Source of the DNA: VXMO01 sp034422835
Lineage (GTDB): Bacteria > Chloroflexota > Dehalococcoidia > UBA6926
Assembly: GCA_034422835.1 (NCBI GenBank)
Contig: DAOUJJ010000005.1
Span: 62,001-126,000, forward strand
Direction: 5' to 3'
DNA: 64,000 bases
Positions 43,285 to 51,937 of the stretch are shown piece by piece. The position numbers were made by a program, and so were the translations under genes. Under the pieces are notes generated by a model. That model worked only from the letters and a program-made list of their open reading frames with translations, made no database searches and was not told the DNA's origin. Each line of letters starts with the position of its first letter. Within the stretch, counting starts at the first letter, position 1.

Positions 43285-45516
43285 CTATTGATTCAATGCG
43301 CGGTGGAGTTTCTCCGCGGTGAACGGCGCGCTCTTGAGCCTTATGCCGACGGCGTCATCGATGGCGTTGGCGATAGCCGGGAGAGTGGTCAGGTTGGAAT
43401 GCTCGCCGACGGCCTTGACGCGGTACGCACCCCTGCCCTCGCTCGTCTCAACGATACCCACGCGGAGTTCGGGAATGTCCGGCTCGGTGGGCATCTTGAA
43501 ATCGGCGAACGACGGATTCGTCACACGGCCGCCCTCATCCACCGTCAACTCCTCCATCATTGCAAAGCCGTAGGCGTTGATCATGCCGCCCTCGATCTGT
43601 CCATAGAATCCGACGGGATTGATGATGCGGGACGTGTCATGGACTGCCGTGATGACCTTGACCTGGGGCTCGCCCGTCTCCCGATCGACCTCAACCTCTG
43701 CAACCTGCGCCACGAAGGACGTATAGGGGCTTTGGTCGGCCTCTTCCAGCCTACCCAGACCCGACACCGGCTCGCCCGATCTTTCGGCAATTCGCTCCAT
43801 CGGCACCGACTCGCCGGTTCGCGTGTTGGTGAGAGCGCCCGCCCCAAACTCGACGATCTCCTCGTCCCAGCCATTGAACTCCGCCGCCAGCCGCTTGAGC
43901 TTGCCACGGACATCATCTGCGGCCATGAAAGCCGACTCCGTGATGATGAAGCTGCCGCGGCTGCCGCCAACGCCGGTGTCAAAATCCGCCTGGTCCGTGT
44001 TGAGCGGAACAACAGACACGCGTGAGATGTCAATGCCCAACTCATCCGCCGTGACCTGCTGCATCATCGTGTGGTTGCCCATGCCGGGATCGTAGATGGA
44101 GCTTGCGGCGAGGACGCTGCCGTCCGCGTTGACAGTGATGTTGATGGTGGTCTGACCGCCGCCCTGCGTGCGATGCCCAAAGGCGATGCCCCGCCCAACG
44201 TTCTCAGCCTTGGGCGTGTCCCAGCCGGATAGCCGCCCGGCCTCACGCAGAACTTCTTCGGCCTTGACGTCGAGGAAAACGCGGCCAACCGGCGTCTCGT
44301 CGCCGTCATGAAGGACGTTCCTGATTCGCAGCTCCAGCGGGTCCATGCCGAGTTCCTGCGCGATGAGGTCCATGTGGGACTCGCCGGCGAAGATGCCCTG
44401 CACCTCGCCGGGCGAACGATGGAATCCGCACGGAACCGTGTTGGTGTAGACCTGGTAGGCGTCAATCTGGACGTGAGGTATCACGTACGGGCCCGCAATC
44501 TCGGCGATGCCGGGGAGGTTGGAGCCGGGCACGGGTTTGTAGCTGCCATAGGCGCCGGAGTTGAAATAGACCTCTGCCTCCCATGCCGTGAGAGTGCCGT
44601 CACGCTTGACGCCTGCCTTGACGCGCATCGTGCTCTCATGACGGGGATTCATGGCGTAGAACTCTTCCGAGTAATCGAACGCCAGCTTGACGGGCCTGCC
44701 CGTCTTCTTTGCAAGGAAATAGCAGATGGGCGCGCCGTTGATGTCGCCCTTGCCGCCGAAATCCCCACCCACGTACGCGTAATTCACAGTGATGTTGTCC
44801 GGCTCCTCGCCGATAACAAGTGCAATTGCGCGGCGGTTGGCGAATGGCGACTTTGATCCCAGCCAGACCTGAACGTGGCCGGTCTCATCGATCCAGACAA
44901 TAGTGTTGTGGACCTCAAGGTAGCCCTGGTGCGTGCGGGGAGTTGTGTACTCGTGCTCGACAATGAGATCAGCCTCCGCGAACCCTTCAGAAACGTCTCC
45001 CTTGCCCCAGGTTCCCTTCGCGAAGATATTGGACGGCGTTTCCTGTTCACCGGGGATGCCAAAGTACGTATTGAATTCCGGGTGCAGAATCGGCGCGCCG
45101 TCGGCCAGCGCCTCGTCCATCGTGACCACGCCGGGAAGTTCCTCGTATTCAACGTCGAGGAGTTCGAGCGCTCGCTCGGCGATGTCCTCATCCTCAGCGG
45201 CGACGGCTGCGATTGCGTCCCCGATATAGCGCGCCGCATCATACGCCAAAACGTGCTCATCCATGATCCGCTTGCCGAAACGCAGTCCCTGCACGTCCTC
45301 CGGCGTCAGAACCGCATGTACTCCCGGCAGCGCGAGCGCGGCGGAGGTGTCTATGGACTTAACGCGGGCGTGCGGGTACGGGGATCGGAGGACTTTGCAC
45401 CACAACATCCCGGGCAGCGTCACGTCAAGCGCGTATTGACCGATTCCCGTCACCTTGTCCGGGCCGTCCGAGCGACCTATCGGCGCTCCGACGGCAGGCT
45501 GCTGCGCTGTTGCCAT
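43285..45516 (-). CDS. molybdopterin-binding large subunit, xanthine dehydrogenase family (orphan)
   Basis: A 743-residue XdhA/CoxL-type catalytic subunit: IGRSDGPDKVTGIGQYALDV, the aldehyde-oxidase a/b hammerhead (to about 130), YVGGDFGGKGD near 260, GFHRSPGEVQG and the active-site VGEHSNLTTLPAIANAI with its Glu. These enzymes hydroxylate aldehydes, purines or CO using Mo and need [2Fe-2S] and FAD subunits. Neither subunit gene is adjacent. Substrate unknown; it lacks the AYXCSFR loop of CO dehydrogenase as far as I can see. Confidence 0.93.
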   Translation of the reverse strand: MATAQQPAVGAPIGRSDGPDKVTGIGQYALDVTLPGMLWCKVLRSPYPHARVKSIDTSAALALPGVHAVLTPEDVQGLRFGKRIMDEHVLAYDAARYIGDAIAAVAAEDEDIAERALELLDVEYEELPGVVTMDEALADGAPILHPEFNTYFGIPGEQETPSNIFAKGTWGKGDVSEGFAEADLIVEHEYTTPRTHQGYLEVHNTIVWIDETGHVQVWLGSKSPFANRRAIALVIGEEPDNITVNYAYVGGDFGGKGDINGAPICYFLAKKTGRPVKLAFDYSEEFYAMNPRHESTMRVKAGVKRDGTLTAWEAEVYFNSGAYGSYKPVPGSNLPGIAEIAGPYVIPHVQIDAYQVYTNTVPCGFHRSPGEVQGIFAGESHMDLIAQELGMDPLELRIRNVLHDGDETPVGRVFLDVKAEEVLREAGRLSGWDTPKAENVGRGIAFGHRTQGGGQTTINITVNADGSVLAASSIYDPGMGNHTMMQQVTADELGIDISRVSVVPLNTDQADFDTGVGGSRGSFIITESAFMAADDVRGKLKRLAAEFNGWDEEIVEFGAGALTNTRTGESVPMERIAERSGEPVSGLGRLEEADQSPYTSFVAQVAEVEVDRETGEPQVKVITAVHDTSRIINPVGFYGQIEGGMINAYGFAMMEELTVDEGGRVTNPSFADFKMPTEPDIPELRVGIVETSEGRGAYRVKAVGEHSNLTTLPAIANAIDDAVGIRLKSAPFTAEKLHRALNQ

Positions 45517-45644
45517 TGTGTGTTTCTCCCCTACCCGTTTACCTCGTCAAAAAGGAGGCCGGACGGCCTCCGCCGACTGTGTGATTCCTGTAACAAAGTA
45601 TAGGGAAACGGATTATCCGCCGCTAGGGAGGGGCGCAGGTCTCC

Positions 45645-46019
45645 CTAGGTGGACACCGGCCCCGCAAAGTCTGGCGAATCATCGCCGTCATCAGTTGCAA
45701 GAACCGGCCGTTGCACGGAAGTCAGCGTCTCAAGCGTCTCATCGGACCCGTCGGCCAGTTGGCGGACGGCAATGGTGACGAGCGTCTCTATGTGGACGTG
45801 GGCGCGGGCGCCGAGTTCGAGTGACAGGCGGGCGGCATCCTCATGGGTGCGGGCCTCGACCATGGCAACGTAATCGTATTGTCCGAGGACGGCGTAGCGC
45901 GCCAGCAACTGTGTGCCATCCACGTTAACCTCGTCGGCGACGTGAGAAAACATCTCCGGGTCGCGCAGCATCGCCTGCTGGCCCTCTTCAGTGACGGTAC
46001 ACAGGAATATGTAGAGCAT
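45645..46019 (-). CDS. GYD-domain protein
   Basis: A 124-residue protein with a ferredoxin-like GYD fold: MLYIFLCTVTEEGQQAML, then QLLARYAVLGQYDYVAMVEARTHEDAARLSLELGARAHVHIETLVTI (GQYD being the family motif). The last 25 residues are acidic and probably disordered. Function unknown. The 128 bases before the XDH start and this gene hold no clear signal. Confidence 0.85.
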   Translation of the reverse strand: MLYIFLCTVTEEGQQAMLRDPEMFSHVADEVNVDGTQLLARYAVLGQYDYVAMVEARTHEDAARLSLELGARAHVHIETLVTIAVRQLADGSDETLETLTSVQRPVLATDDGDDSPDFAGPVST

Positions 46020-46103
46020 CCCGCCCTCCGATGATAATCATTGACATAGTAACGCAACGGGGACGGTTGCTGGGAGAAGGTGACGCCTTCTCCAATCAAA
46101 CCT

Positions 46104-46637
46104 TTAGGTCAGTCCCCCCTCCATGTAGAGATAGCGGAGGAGGCCGGCGATTGATTTGGCGTCACGGATCTCGCCGCTGCGGATGAGGTCCGGGATATCG
46201 GCGGGAGGCGTCGGCACGACGGTGATTTCCTCGTCTGCGTCCGGCTCCACACCCTCAATGGGTGTCAGACCTGTAGCAAGAAAGAGATGCAGGAATTCGT
46301 CGCAGAAGCCGGGGGCGCTGTAGAAACCGCCCAGCGGCGCCATCGCCCCCGGATCGTGGGCAATCTCTTCCTGCAGCTCGCGCCGCGCCGTTATCTCGGG
46401 CTCTTCGCCTTCTTCACGTGTTCCGGCGGGGAGTTCAAGCAAGACATCACGGGCTGATGGACGGGGCTGGCGCACAAGCAGAATGTTGCCATCAGAATCG
46501 ACGGGCACCATGACAGCTGCGCCCGGATGCTGAATGGTCGTCCACATCTGCTCCCGTCCGCCGTCCAATCGCATATGGTCCTCATAGACGGTGACAATGC
46601 GGCCCTCATGGACGGCGCGGCGTGAAAGGCGTTCCAT
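46104..46637 (-). CDS. NUDIX hydrolase, ADP-ribose pyrophosphatase-like
   Basis: A 177-residue Nudix enzyme: the Nudix box is ELPAGTREEGEEPEITARRE followed by LQEEIAH, with all metal-binding Glu present, and a C-terminal strand-rich part with FYSAPGFCDEFLHLFLATGL as in ADP-ribose pyrophosphatases. It hydrolyses nucleoside diphosphates linked to other groups; exact substrate unproven. It lies 23 bases from the GNAT gene on the same strand. Confidence 0.92.
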   Translation of the reverse strand: MERLSRRAVHEGRIVTVYEDHMRLDGGREQMWTTIQHPGAAVMVPVDSDGNILLVRQPRPSARDVLLELPAGTREEGEEPEITARRELQEEIAHDPGAMAPLGGFYSAPGFCDEFLHLFLATGLTPIEGVEPDADEEITVVPTPPADIPDLIRSGEIRDAKSIAGLLRYLYMEGGLT

Positions 46638-46660
46638 AGCGTCCTCCGGTTGCCTAAGCG

Positions 46661-47239
46661 CTAAGCGCGGGTTGGAATGGGATCGAGAAGATCATCGTCG
46701 TCCGGCAGGTCAGCCGTGAACTCCCGGGCCACCGGCCTGCTCATCGCGATCTCGTTGCAGTTGGAGAACTTGGGGCAGCGGATGCACTCCGACCACACTT
46801 TGCGCGGAAATGCGAGTACATCGGCACGCTCGAATTGCAGCTTTTCATAGAAACCGGGCTTGTGCGTCAGGACGAAGACAGTCGGCAGCTCCATCCGCGC
46901 CGCTTCCTCAACGCATTTCTCCACGAGGTACGCGCCAATGCCCTGCCCGTGCAGAGCCTCGCTGACGGCGACGGATTTTATCTCGGCCAGGTCGTCCCAG
47001 AGGATATGGAGCGCGGCGGTGGCAGCCACCTCGTCGTTCTCATCCGCAATGATGAGGAAATCGCGGATATTCTCATAGAGCTCGGACGCGCTGCGCGGCA
47101 GCATCTCACCCTGGCTGGCAAAGTTGTTGATCATCTCGGCCATCCGGGGAACATCAGCCAGGCGCGCCGACCTGACGCGGAAGCCGCGTTGCGCGAGGGC
47201 GGCTTCCCTGACGGCAAGCGCTTCAGAAAGGGTGGTCAT
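46661..47239 (-). CDS. GNAT acetyltransferase, amino-acid N-acetyltransferase-like
   Basis: A 192-residue GNAT protein: FRVRSARLADVPRMAEMINNFASQGEMLPRS, the acetyl-CoA loop VAVSEALHGQGIGAYLVEKCVEEA, and the C-terminal KVWSECIRCPKFSNCNEIAM, a Cys-rich signature seen in short ArgA-type N-acetylglutamate synthases. That would link it to arginine synthesis, but the context has no arg gene. Its start overlaps the NAD kinase stop by 4 bases. Confidence 0.85.
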   Translation of the reverse strand: MTTLSEALAVREAALAQRGFRVRSARLADVPRMAEMINNFASQGEMLPRSASELYENIRDFLIIADENDEVAATAALHILWDDLAEIKSVAVSEALHGQGIGAYLVEKCVEEAARMELPTVFVLTHKPGFYEKLQFERADVLAFPRKVWSECIRCPKFSNCNEIAMSRPVAREFTADLPDDDDLLDPIPTRA

Positions 47240-48120
47240 GGCGCCGTAACTCCCTGCGGCGCGGCAACGTCATCACCAGCGCCGTCCACATCCAGCAAGT
47301 CTGGGTGACGGCGGCGGCGGTTCAACAGATCACCGAGGCTGCGGTAGAAGTAACCGGAATCACGGAATCGCAGGAGGCGCGCCTGATGAGGGCTCCGGCG
47401 AACGGTGACAACAGTGTCGTCATGGACATCGAAATCATCCTGCCCGTCAAAGCTGAGAACCGCGCCGTGATCCGTTCTGATGCGAATCACAATCTCTGCG
47501 TCAGGCTCAACGAGGACGGGGGACTCAGACACGGGGTGCGCCGAAACGGGATTGATGATTAACTCTGCCGTCGTGGGCGGCAACACGGGCCCTCCGGCGG
47601 CGAGATTGTAAGCGGTGCTGCCGGTGGCGGTGGCGACAATAACGCCGTCGCCGCGAAAGGCAAGCAGTTCAACGCCGTTCACGGTGACGCCGACCTGCAC
47701 AGTGCGGGCGGGGCCACCACGGCTGATGATGGCGTCATTGAGGGCATAGGACGTTGCGTCGTCATGATCGACTGCCAGCATCGTCCTCTCCTCGATTCGG
47801 CCTTCACCGTTCAGGGCCCGCGGCAACAGTTCAGACGAGGTGGATGCGTCAATCTCCGTAAGGAAACCGAGTCTACCGGCGTTGACGCCGAGGATGGGGA
47901 TGCCCGAAGGGGCGACGACACGGGCAACCCGCAGGAGGGTCCCGTCACCCCCCACACTGACGATCAGGTCCGTACCCCGGTTGATTTGATCGATGCCGTC
48001 ATCCCAGGACGATTGGAGCCACACATCACGGCCCAGCGCCCGCGCCTGGTCGGCCAGCATCGACGCAACCGTTTCCGGTTCCGCCGTTCGTGTCTGGTAG
48101 AGGATGCCGACTCGTTTCAT
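47236..48120 (-). CDS. nadK: NAD kinase
   Basis: A 294-residue NAD kinase making NADP. GGDGTLLRVARVV (GGDG at 57-60), NAGRLGFLTEID, ALNDAIISRG and the TGSTAYNLAAGGP motif are all present. The C-terminal 35 residues are an extra basic/acidic tail. It is coupled to the GNAT gene by overlap. Confidence 0.96.
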   Translation of the reverse strand: MKRVGILYQTRTAEPETVASMLADQARALGRDVWLQSSWDDGIDQINRGTDLIVSVGGDGTLLRVARVVAPSGIPILGVNAGRLGFLTEIDASTSSELLPRALNGEGRIEERTMLAVDHDDATSYALNDAIISRGGPARTVQVGVTVNGVELLAFRGDGVIVATATGSTAYNLAAGGPVLPPTTAELIINPVSAHPVSESPVLVEPDAEIVIRIRTDHGAVLSFDGQDDFDVHDDTVVTVRRSPHQARLLRFRDSGYFYRSLGDLLNRRRRHPDLLDVDGAGDDVAAPQGVTAP

Positions 48121-48221
48121 GGGAACGCCATTATGCCGGGATTGCGCGGCGGCGTCAGACGGTCGGCGCGGTCTCGTCTCTCTAGATCAGGCGAAAACCG
48201 TCTCGCGCCCCTGCCCCGCCG

Positions 48222-49133
48222 CTATGCCTCGTCCTTCACTATCTGAATGAGCACTCCCGCCGCGCTCTTGGGATGAATCCACGCGAACTCGTCATTCGGC
48301 TTGCCGATGAGCTTCAGGCCGTTGCCCTGCACGAAATCGGCCGCGGCCTTGACGTCCTTCGTCGCAAAAGCGATGTGGTGCATGGTGCCGCTTGCGCTGC
48401 CGCCGTACTTCTCCAGGAAACGCGCCGTGCCGCTCGTGCTGTCATCCGGCGAGACGGCGAGGATCCCGCCGCCATTGTCGCCGGCAGGGATGCTCAGCAC
48501 GCGGACGTTGTCCGACTCGATCTTTCGACCGCCCTTGAGGACGTTCGTCCTGAGCATGTCGGCTCGCATGCCGATGACGTTGCACCAGAAATGGCGGGCC
48601 TTCTCCATATCGCCTGCGACGACGCCGATGTGGTTCATCCGCGTGAAAACGCCCTTGCCCTGGTAGCGCTTGCCGACGTGATGGTCGTCCGTGAACCAGA
48701 TCTCCAGCAGGATGCCCATGCAGTCGCGCGGGTGGAAGAACGCAACGCTGTCGAATGGCTCGTTCCTGGCAAGCTCCTCCGGTGAGGCGGCAATCTGCTG
48801 GATGCCGGACGCGCGCAGGTGCGCAACGTCATCGGGCACGTTCGTGGAGTGCAGGCAGACGTGGTGGAGCGCACCAACGCCGCCGCGCCGCTCGATGAAT
48901 GTATGCGTTCCGCCGGGCGGGGTGCCGTCCGCAGGCGGAGCGTTCATCTCAAGCTCAGCGTTGCCGATGGGAATATCGAGAATGTCCGTGGGATCCGGGC
49001 CGCGCTGCTTGCTGCCCTCCGGCAGCGGTGAGCGGGTCTGGTCGACGTTCAGGCCGAGCCCGTCCGCAAAGACGTTCTTGGCCGTCACGAGGTCGGCGAT
49101 GGCGATTCCTGCGTGGTGAATTCTGTCAAACAA
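48222..49133 (-). CDS. two-domain VOC protein (tandem paralogue 1)
   Basis: A 303-residue protein of two VOC modules. Half 1: MFDRIHHAGIAIADLVTAKNVFADGLGL, GALHHVCLHSTNVPDDV and GILLEIWFTD (both His and Glu present). Half 2: RMNHIGVVAGDMEKARHFWCNVIGM, GTMHHIAFATKDVKAA and GVLIQIVKDE (Glu replaced by Gln). It is about 70% like the next gene by eye, so they arose by duplication. It resembles methylmalonyl-CoA epimerase and dioxygenase-like VOC proteins; substrate unknown. The 101 bases before nadK hold nothing clear. Confidence 0.86.
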   Translation of the reverse strand: MFDRIHHAGIAIADLVTAKNVFADGLGLNVDQTRSPLPEGSKQRGPDPTDILDIPIGNAELEMNAPPADGTPPGGTHTFIERRGGVGALHHVCLHSTNVPDDVAHLRASGIQQIAASPEELARNEPFDSVAFFHPRDCMGILLEIWFTDDHHVGKRYQGKGVFTRMNHIGVVAGDMEKARHFWCNVIGMRADMLRTNVLKGGRKIESDNVRVLSIPAGDNGGGILAVSPDDSTSGTARFLEKYGGSASGTMHHIAFATKDVKAAADFVQGNGLKLIGKPNDEFAWIHPKSAAGVLIQIVKDEA

Positions 49134-49180
49134 TGTTGTATTTCCTTATGGATTGTGTGTTGTCGTCAGTTCCGGCTGCC

Positions 49181-50212
49181 TTACTCGCCCACTATCTCGG
49201 CGACCTCAGCTTCAGTCACGCCGTATTCGCTCGCAAGCTCCCTATTTGTTCGGCCTACCGTCTTGCCCTGCCGGATTGCGCGCGCTCGCTCTGATGGGCT
49301 GAGCGGCCTGGGTTTGCCCAGATCGTCCTTGACGATCTGGATCAGGACGCCTGAGGCGCTCTTCGGATGAATCCATGCGCTGTCGTCAGTTGCGGCGCCG
49401 ATGAGCTGAAGGCCGCGTGACTGCACAACGTCCGCGGCGGTCTTGACGTCGGCAGTGGCCAACGCGATGTGGTGCATCGTGCCACCGGCCCGCGCGCCGT
49501 ACTTCTCAAGGAAACGCGCCGTGCCGCTCTCGCTGTCGTCGGGATGAACGCACGTGATGCCGGAATCGCCCATCGGCAGATTCAGAACAGTCACGTTGTC
49601 GGATTCCACGTGCCGGCCGCCCTTGAGGACGTTCGACCTGAACATATCGACACGGAAGCCAATGATATTCGTCCAGAAGTGGCGAGACTTCTCGATGTCT
49701 GTCGCCACGACGCCGATGTGCGCCATCCGTGTGAATAGGCCTTCACCCTGGTAGCGCATATCAACGCGGTGATTCTCAGTCGGCCATATCTCAAACAGGA
49801 TGCCCATGCAGTCCCGCGGATGGAAGAATGCAACGTCCGTCCACGGCTCGTTCTCGGCAAGGACCTCCAGCGGCGCGGCAACCTGCTGTAGGCCGGAGGC
49901 CCGCAGGTGGCCTACGTCGTCTGCCATGTTGGTGGTATGCAGGCACACATGGTGGAGCGCGCCCAGCCCACCGCGTGATTCCACAAACCGATGAACGCCC
50001 GTGCCCTCTGCGGCGGCGGCGTTCAGTTCAAGTTCTGAGTGCCCGATGGGAATATCGATGATGTCCGTCGGGTCCGCCCCTCGCTGCGCTCGACCCTGGG
50101 GCCGTGGAGAGCGAATCCCGTCGACGCGAAGCCCAAGTGCGTCTGCAAAGATGTCCGTAGCTCCCTGGAGATCGCCAACGGCGATTCCGGCGTGGTGGAC
50201 ACGGTCAAACAT
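49181..50212 (-). CDS. two-domain VOC protein with helix-turn-helix-like tail (tandem paralogue 2)
   Basis: A 343-residue paralogue of the preceding-numbered gene: FDRVHHAGIAVGDLQGATDIFADALGL, GALHHVCLHTTNMADDV, GILFEIWPTE, then MAHIGVV, GTMHHIALATADV and GVLIQIVKDD. After the second module comes a 45-residue tail with RTNRELASEYGVTEAEVAEI, spaced like a helix-turn-helix; the paralogue at 48222 lacks it. It may bind nucleic acid or be a protein-contact helix pair. Expression probably starts here and continues to 48222. Confidence 0.86.
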   Translation of the reverse strand: MFDRVHHAGIAVGDLQGATDIFADALGLRVDGIRSPRPQGRAQRGADPTDIIDIPIGHSELELNAAAAEGTGVHRFVESRGGLGALHHVCLHTTNMADDVGHLRASGLQQVAAPLEVLAENEPWTDVAFFHPRDCMGILFEIWPTENHRVDMRYQGEGLFTRMAHIGVVATDIEKSRHFWTNIIGFRVDMFRSNVLKGGRHVESDNVTVLNLPMGDSGITCVHPDDSESGTARFLEKYGARAGGTMHHIALATADVKTAADVVQSRGLQLIGAATDDSAWIHPKSASGVLIQIVKDDLGKPRPLSPSERARAIRQGKTVGRTNRELASEYGVTEAEVAEIVGE

Positions 50213-50345
50213 AGTTGCTTACCTCCGATAGGTTCTGTGTCCGGGCCTCAGGCCGCAATGGCGCTGTTGCCGTCACTTGTTAGGAAATCATAGCGCATAG
50301 GCGCGGACTTGCGTTATTGAACGTAGCTGACCAAACGTGATTCAG

Positions 50346-50365
50346 ATTCCCGCCTTCGCGGGAAT
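50346..50365. repeat. palindromic repeat family A (ATTCCC-N8-GGGAAT)
   Basis: ATTCCCGCCTTCGCGGGAAT, an 8-bp stem with a CTTC-type loop; one base differs from the other family A cores. It lies after the end of the nuo operon (nuoN stop near 50420) and could form its 3' hairpin. Confidence 0.85.
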
Positions 50366-50419
50366 GACGAGTGGCGGAGCGGGAATTACGGGTCCTGAAA
50401 CACCAAGAGCAAATGAGAT

Positions 50420-51931
50420 TTATGGTGTGAAGGACGCGGCGGCCTCCGTTGCGCGGGTGATGAGCCAGAACGGAACGATGCCCAGGATAATGACGCCGAT
50501 GAGGCTGACGGCCATTGATGCCCGCAGCGAGAGGGAGCGCCCGGGTTCGCTCTCTGTCGCGGCGGGACCGCCGGACTGCCACAGCCGGCGCACGGGGCGC
50601 AGGTAGTAGTACGCGGAGACGAAGCTGTTGAGGGCGCCCGCCAGCGCCAGCCACCAGAGATCGCCCTGCACCGCCCCGTAGAAGAGGTAGATCTTGCCAA
50701 CAAAGAGCCCCGTGGGCGGCAGACCCACCAGTGAGATGAGCGCCACCGTCAGGACAACTGCGGCGAACGGCGACCGGGAGAATCCACCTGTCAATTCCTC
50801 GATGGAGTCGTTGCCGTTGGGCCGGCTGAGGGCGATGAGAGCACCGAACGCGGCCAGGTTTGAGAACGTGTAGGCCGCGAGGTAGAAGATGACGCCGCTC
50901 GTTGCCAGTTCATAGACGTTCGCCGCGCTGTTGCCCATCACGGCAACGCCGATCAGGATGTAACCGGCCTGCGCTATCGTGCTGTAGGCTAGCAGTCGCT
51001 TGATGTTGGTCTGGATGATGGCAACCACGTTGCCGATGGTCATGGAGGCGATGGCAAGCGCGCCGATGAGCAGCGGCCAGTCCAGCGCATCCAACCCCGC
51101 CTGCTCAAACGTAACGATGAAGAACCGCAGGAGGACGGCAAATCCGGCGGCTTTGGATGCCACGGAAAGGTAACCAACGATGGGCGTGGGCGCGCCCTCA
51201 TAGACCGCAGGAACCCACATCTGGAACGGCACGCTGGAGATCTTGAAGCCGAACCCGACGATAATCAGCACGGCGGCCATGACTAGCGCGAGGTTGTTGG
51301 CTACGCCGCCTTCTGCGACGCGCTCCGCCACCACACCCGGCATGTCCGCGATGAACGTCGTGCCGGTCAGGCCAAACAGGATCGCCATTCCGTACAACAT
51401 GACGGCCGTCGCGACGGCGCTGAGCAGCAGGAATTTCAGGGCTGATTCCGTGGAGCGCTCGTCCTTGAGCAGCGCTATCAGGGCGACAAGCGCAAATGTC
51501 TGGATCTCAAGCGCCAGAACGATGGAGATCAAGTCACCCATCGAGACGAGCAGCATCATGCCGACGGTCGCCAGCAGAAGGAGGCCGTAGTATTCGCCGT
51601 GGAAACGAGCTAGGCGGCGTTCAACGTAGGCGGGCGAGAAGAGAATAGCCAGCAGCGTCCCGCCAAGCACGATGAGCTTGAACATCGTGCCGAAGAGGTC
51701 TGTGACGACGATGCCGGAGTAGCTTGTGCCGGAGGCATCGGACGTCCAGAGCCAAACGGCAGCGCCGCCCGCCATGGCTACGCCCAGAGCGCTAAGCCAC
51801 GCGAGAACTCGTTTGTCCCGCGCGATGAGGTCAACCAGGACAACGGCGATGGCGGCAAGCGTCAGGATGATCTCCGGCGCGAGATGCCCAAAGTCGATGC
51901 CCAGAGAGGCGGCGTCTATCTGCGTCGGCAT
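50420..51931 (-). CDS. nuoN: NADH-quinone oxidoreductase subunit N
   Basis: A 503-residue antiporter-like membrane subunit with about 13-14 segments; SSVPFQMWVPAVYEGAPTPIVGYLSVASKAAGF is the family core and the Lys residues expected for proton transfer are in KISSVPF and SKAAGF. It follows nuoM by 6 bases and is the last gene of the operon. Confidence 0.96.
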   Translation of the reverse strand: MPTQIDAASLGIDFGHLAPEIILTLAAIAVVLVDLIARDKRVLAWLSALGVAMAGGAAVWLWTSDASGTSYSGIVVTDLFGTMFKLIVLGGTLLAILFSPAYVERRLARFHGEYYGLLLLATVGMMLLVSMGDLISIVLALEIQTFALVALIALLKDERSTESALKFLLLSAVATAVMLYGMAILFGLTGTTFIADMPGVVAERVAEGGVANNLALVMAAVLIIVGFGFKISSVPFQMWVPAVYEGAPTPIVGYLSVASKAAGFAVLLRFFIVTFEQAGLDALDWPLLIGALAIASMTIGNVVAIIQTNIKRLLAYSTIAQAGYILIGVAVMGNSAANVYELATSGVIFYLAAYTFSNLAAFGALIALSRPNGNDSIEELTGGFSRSPFAAVVLTVALISLVGLPPTGLFVGKIYLFYGAVQGDLWWLALAGALNSFVSAYYYLRPVRRLWQSGGPAATESEPGRSLSLRASMAVSLIGVIILGIVPFWLITRATEAAASFTP

Positions 51932-51937
51932 GACCGC

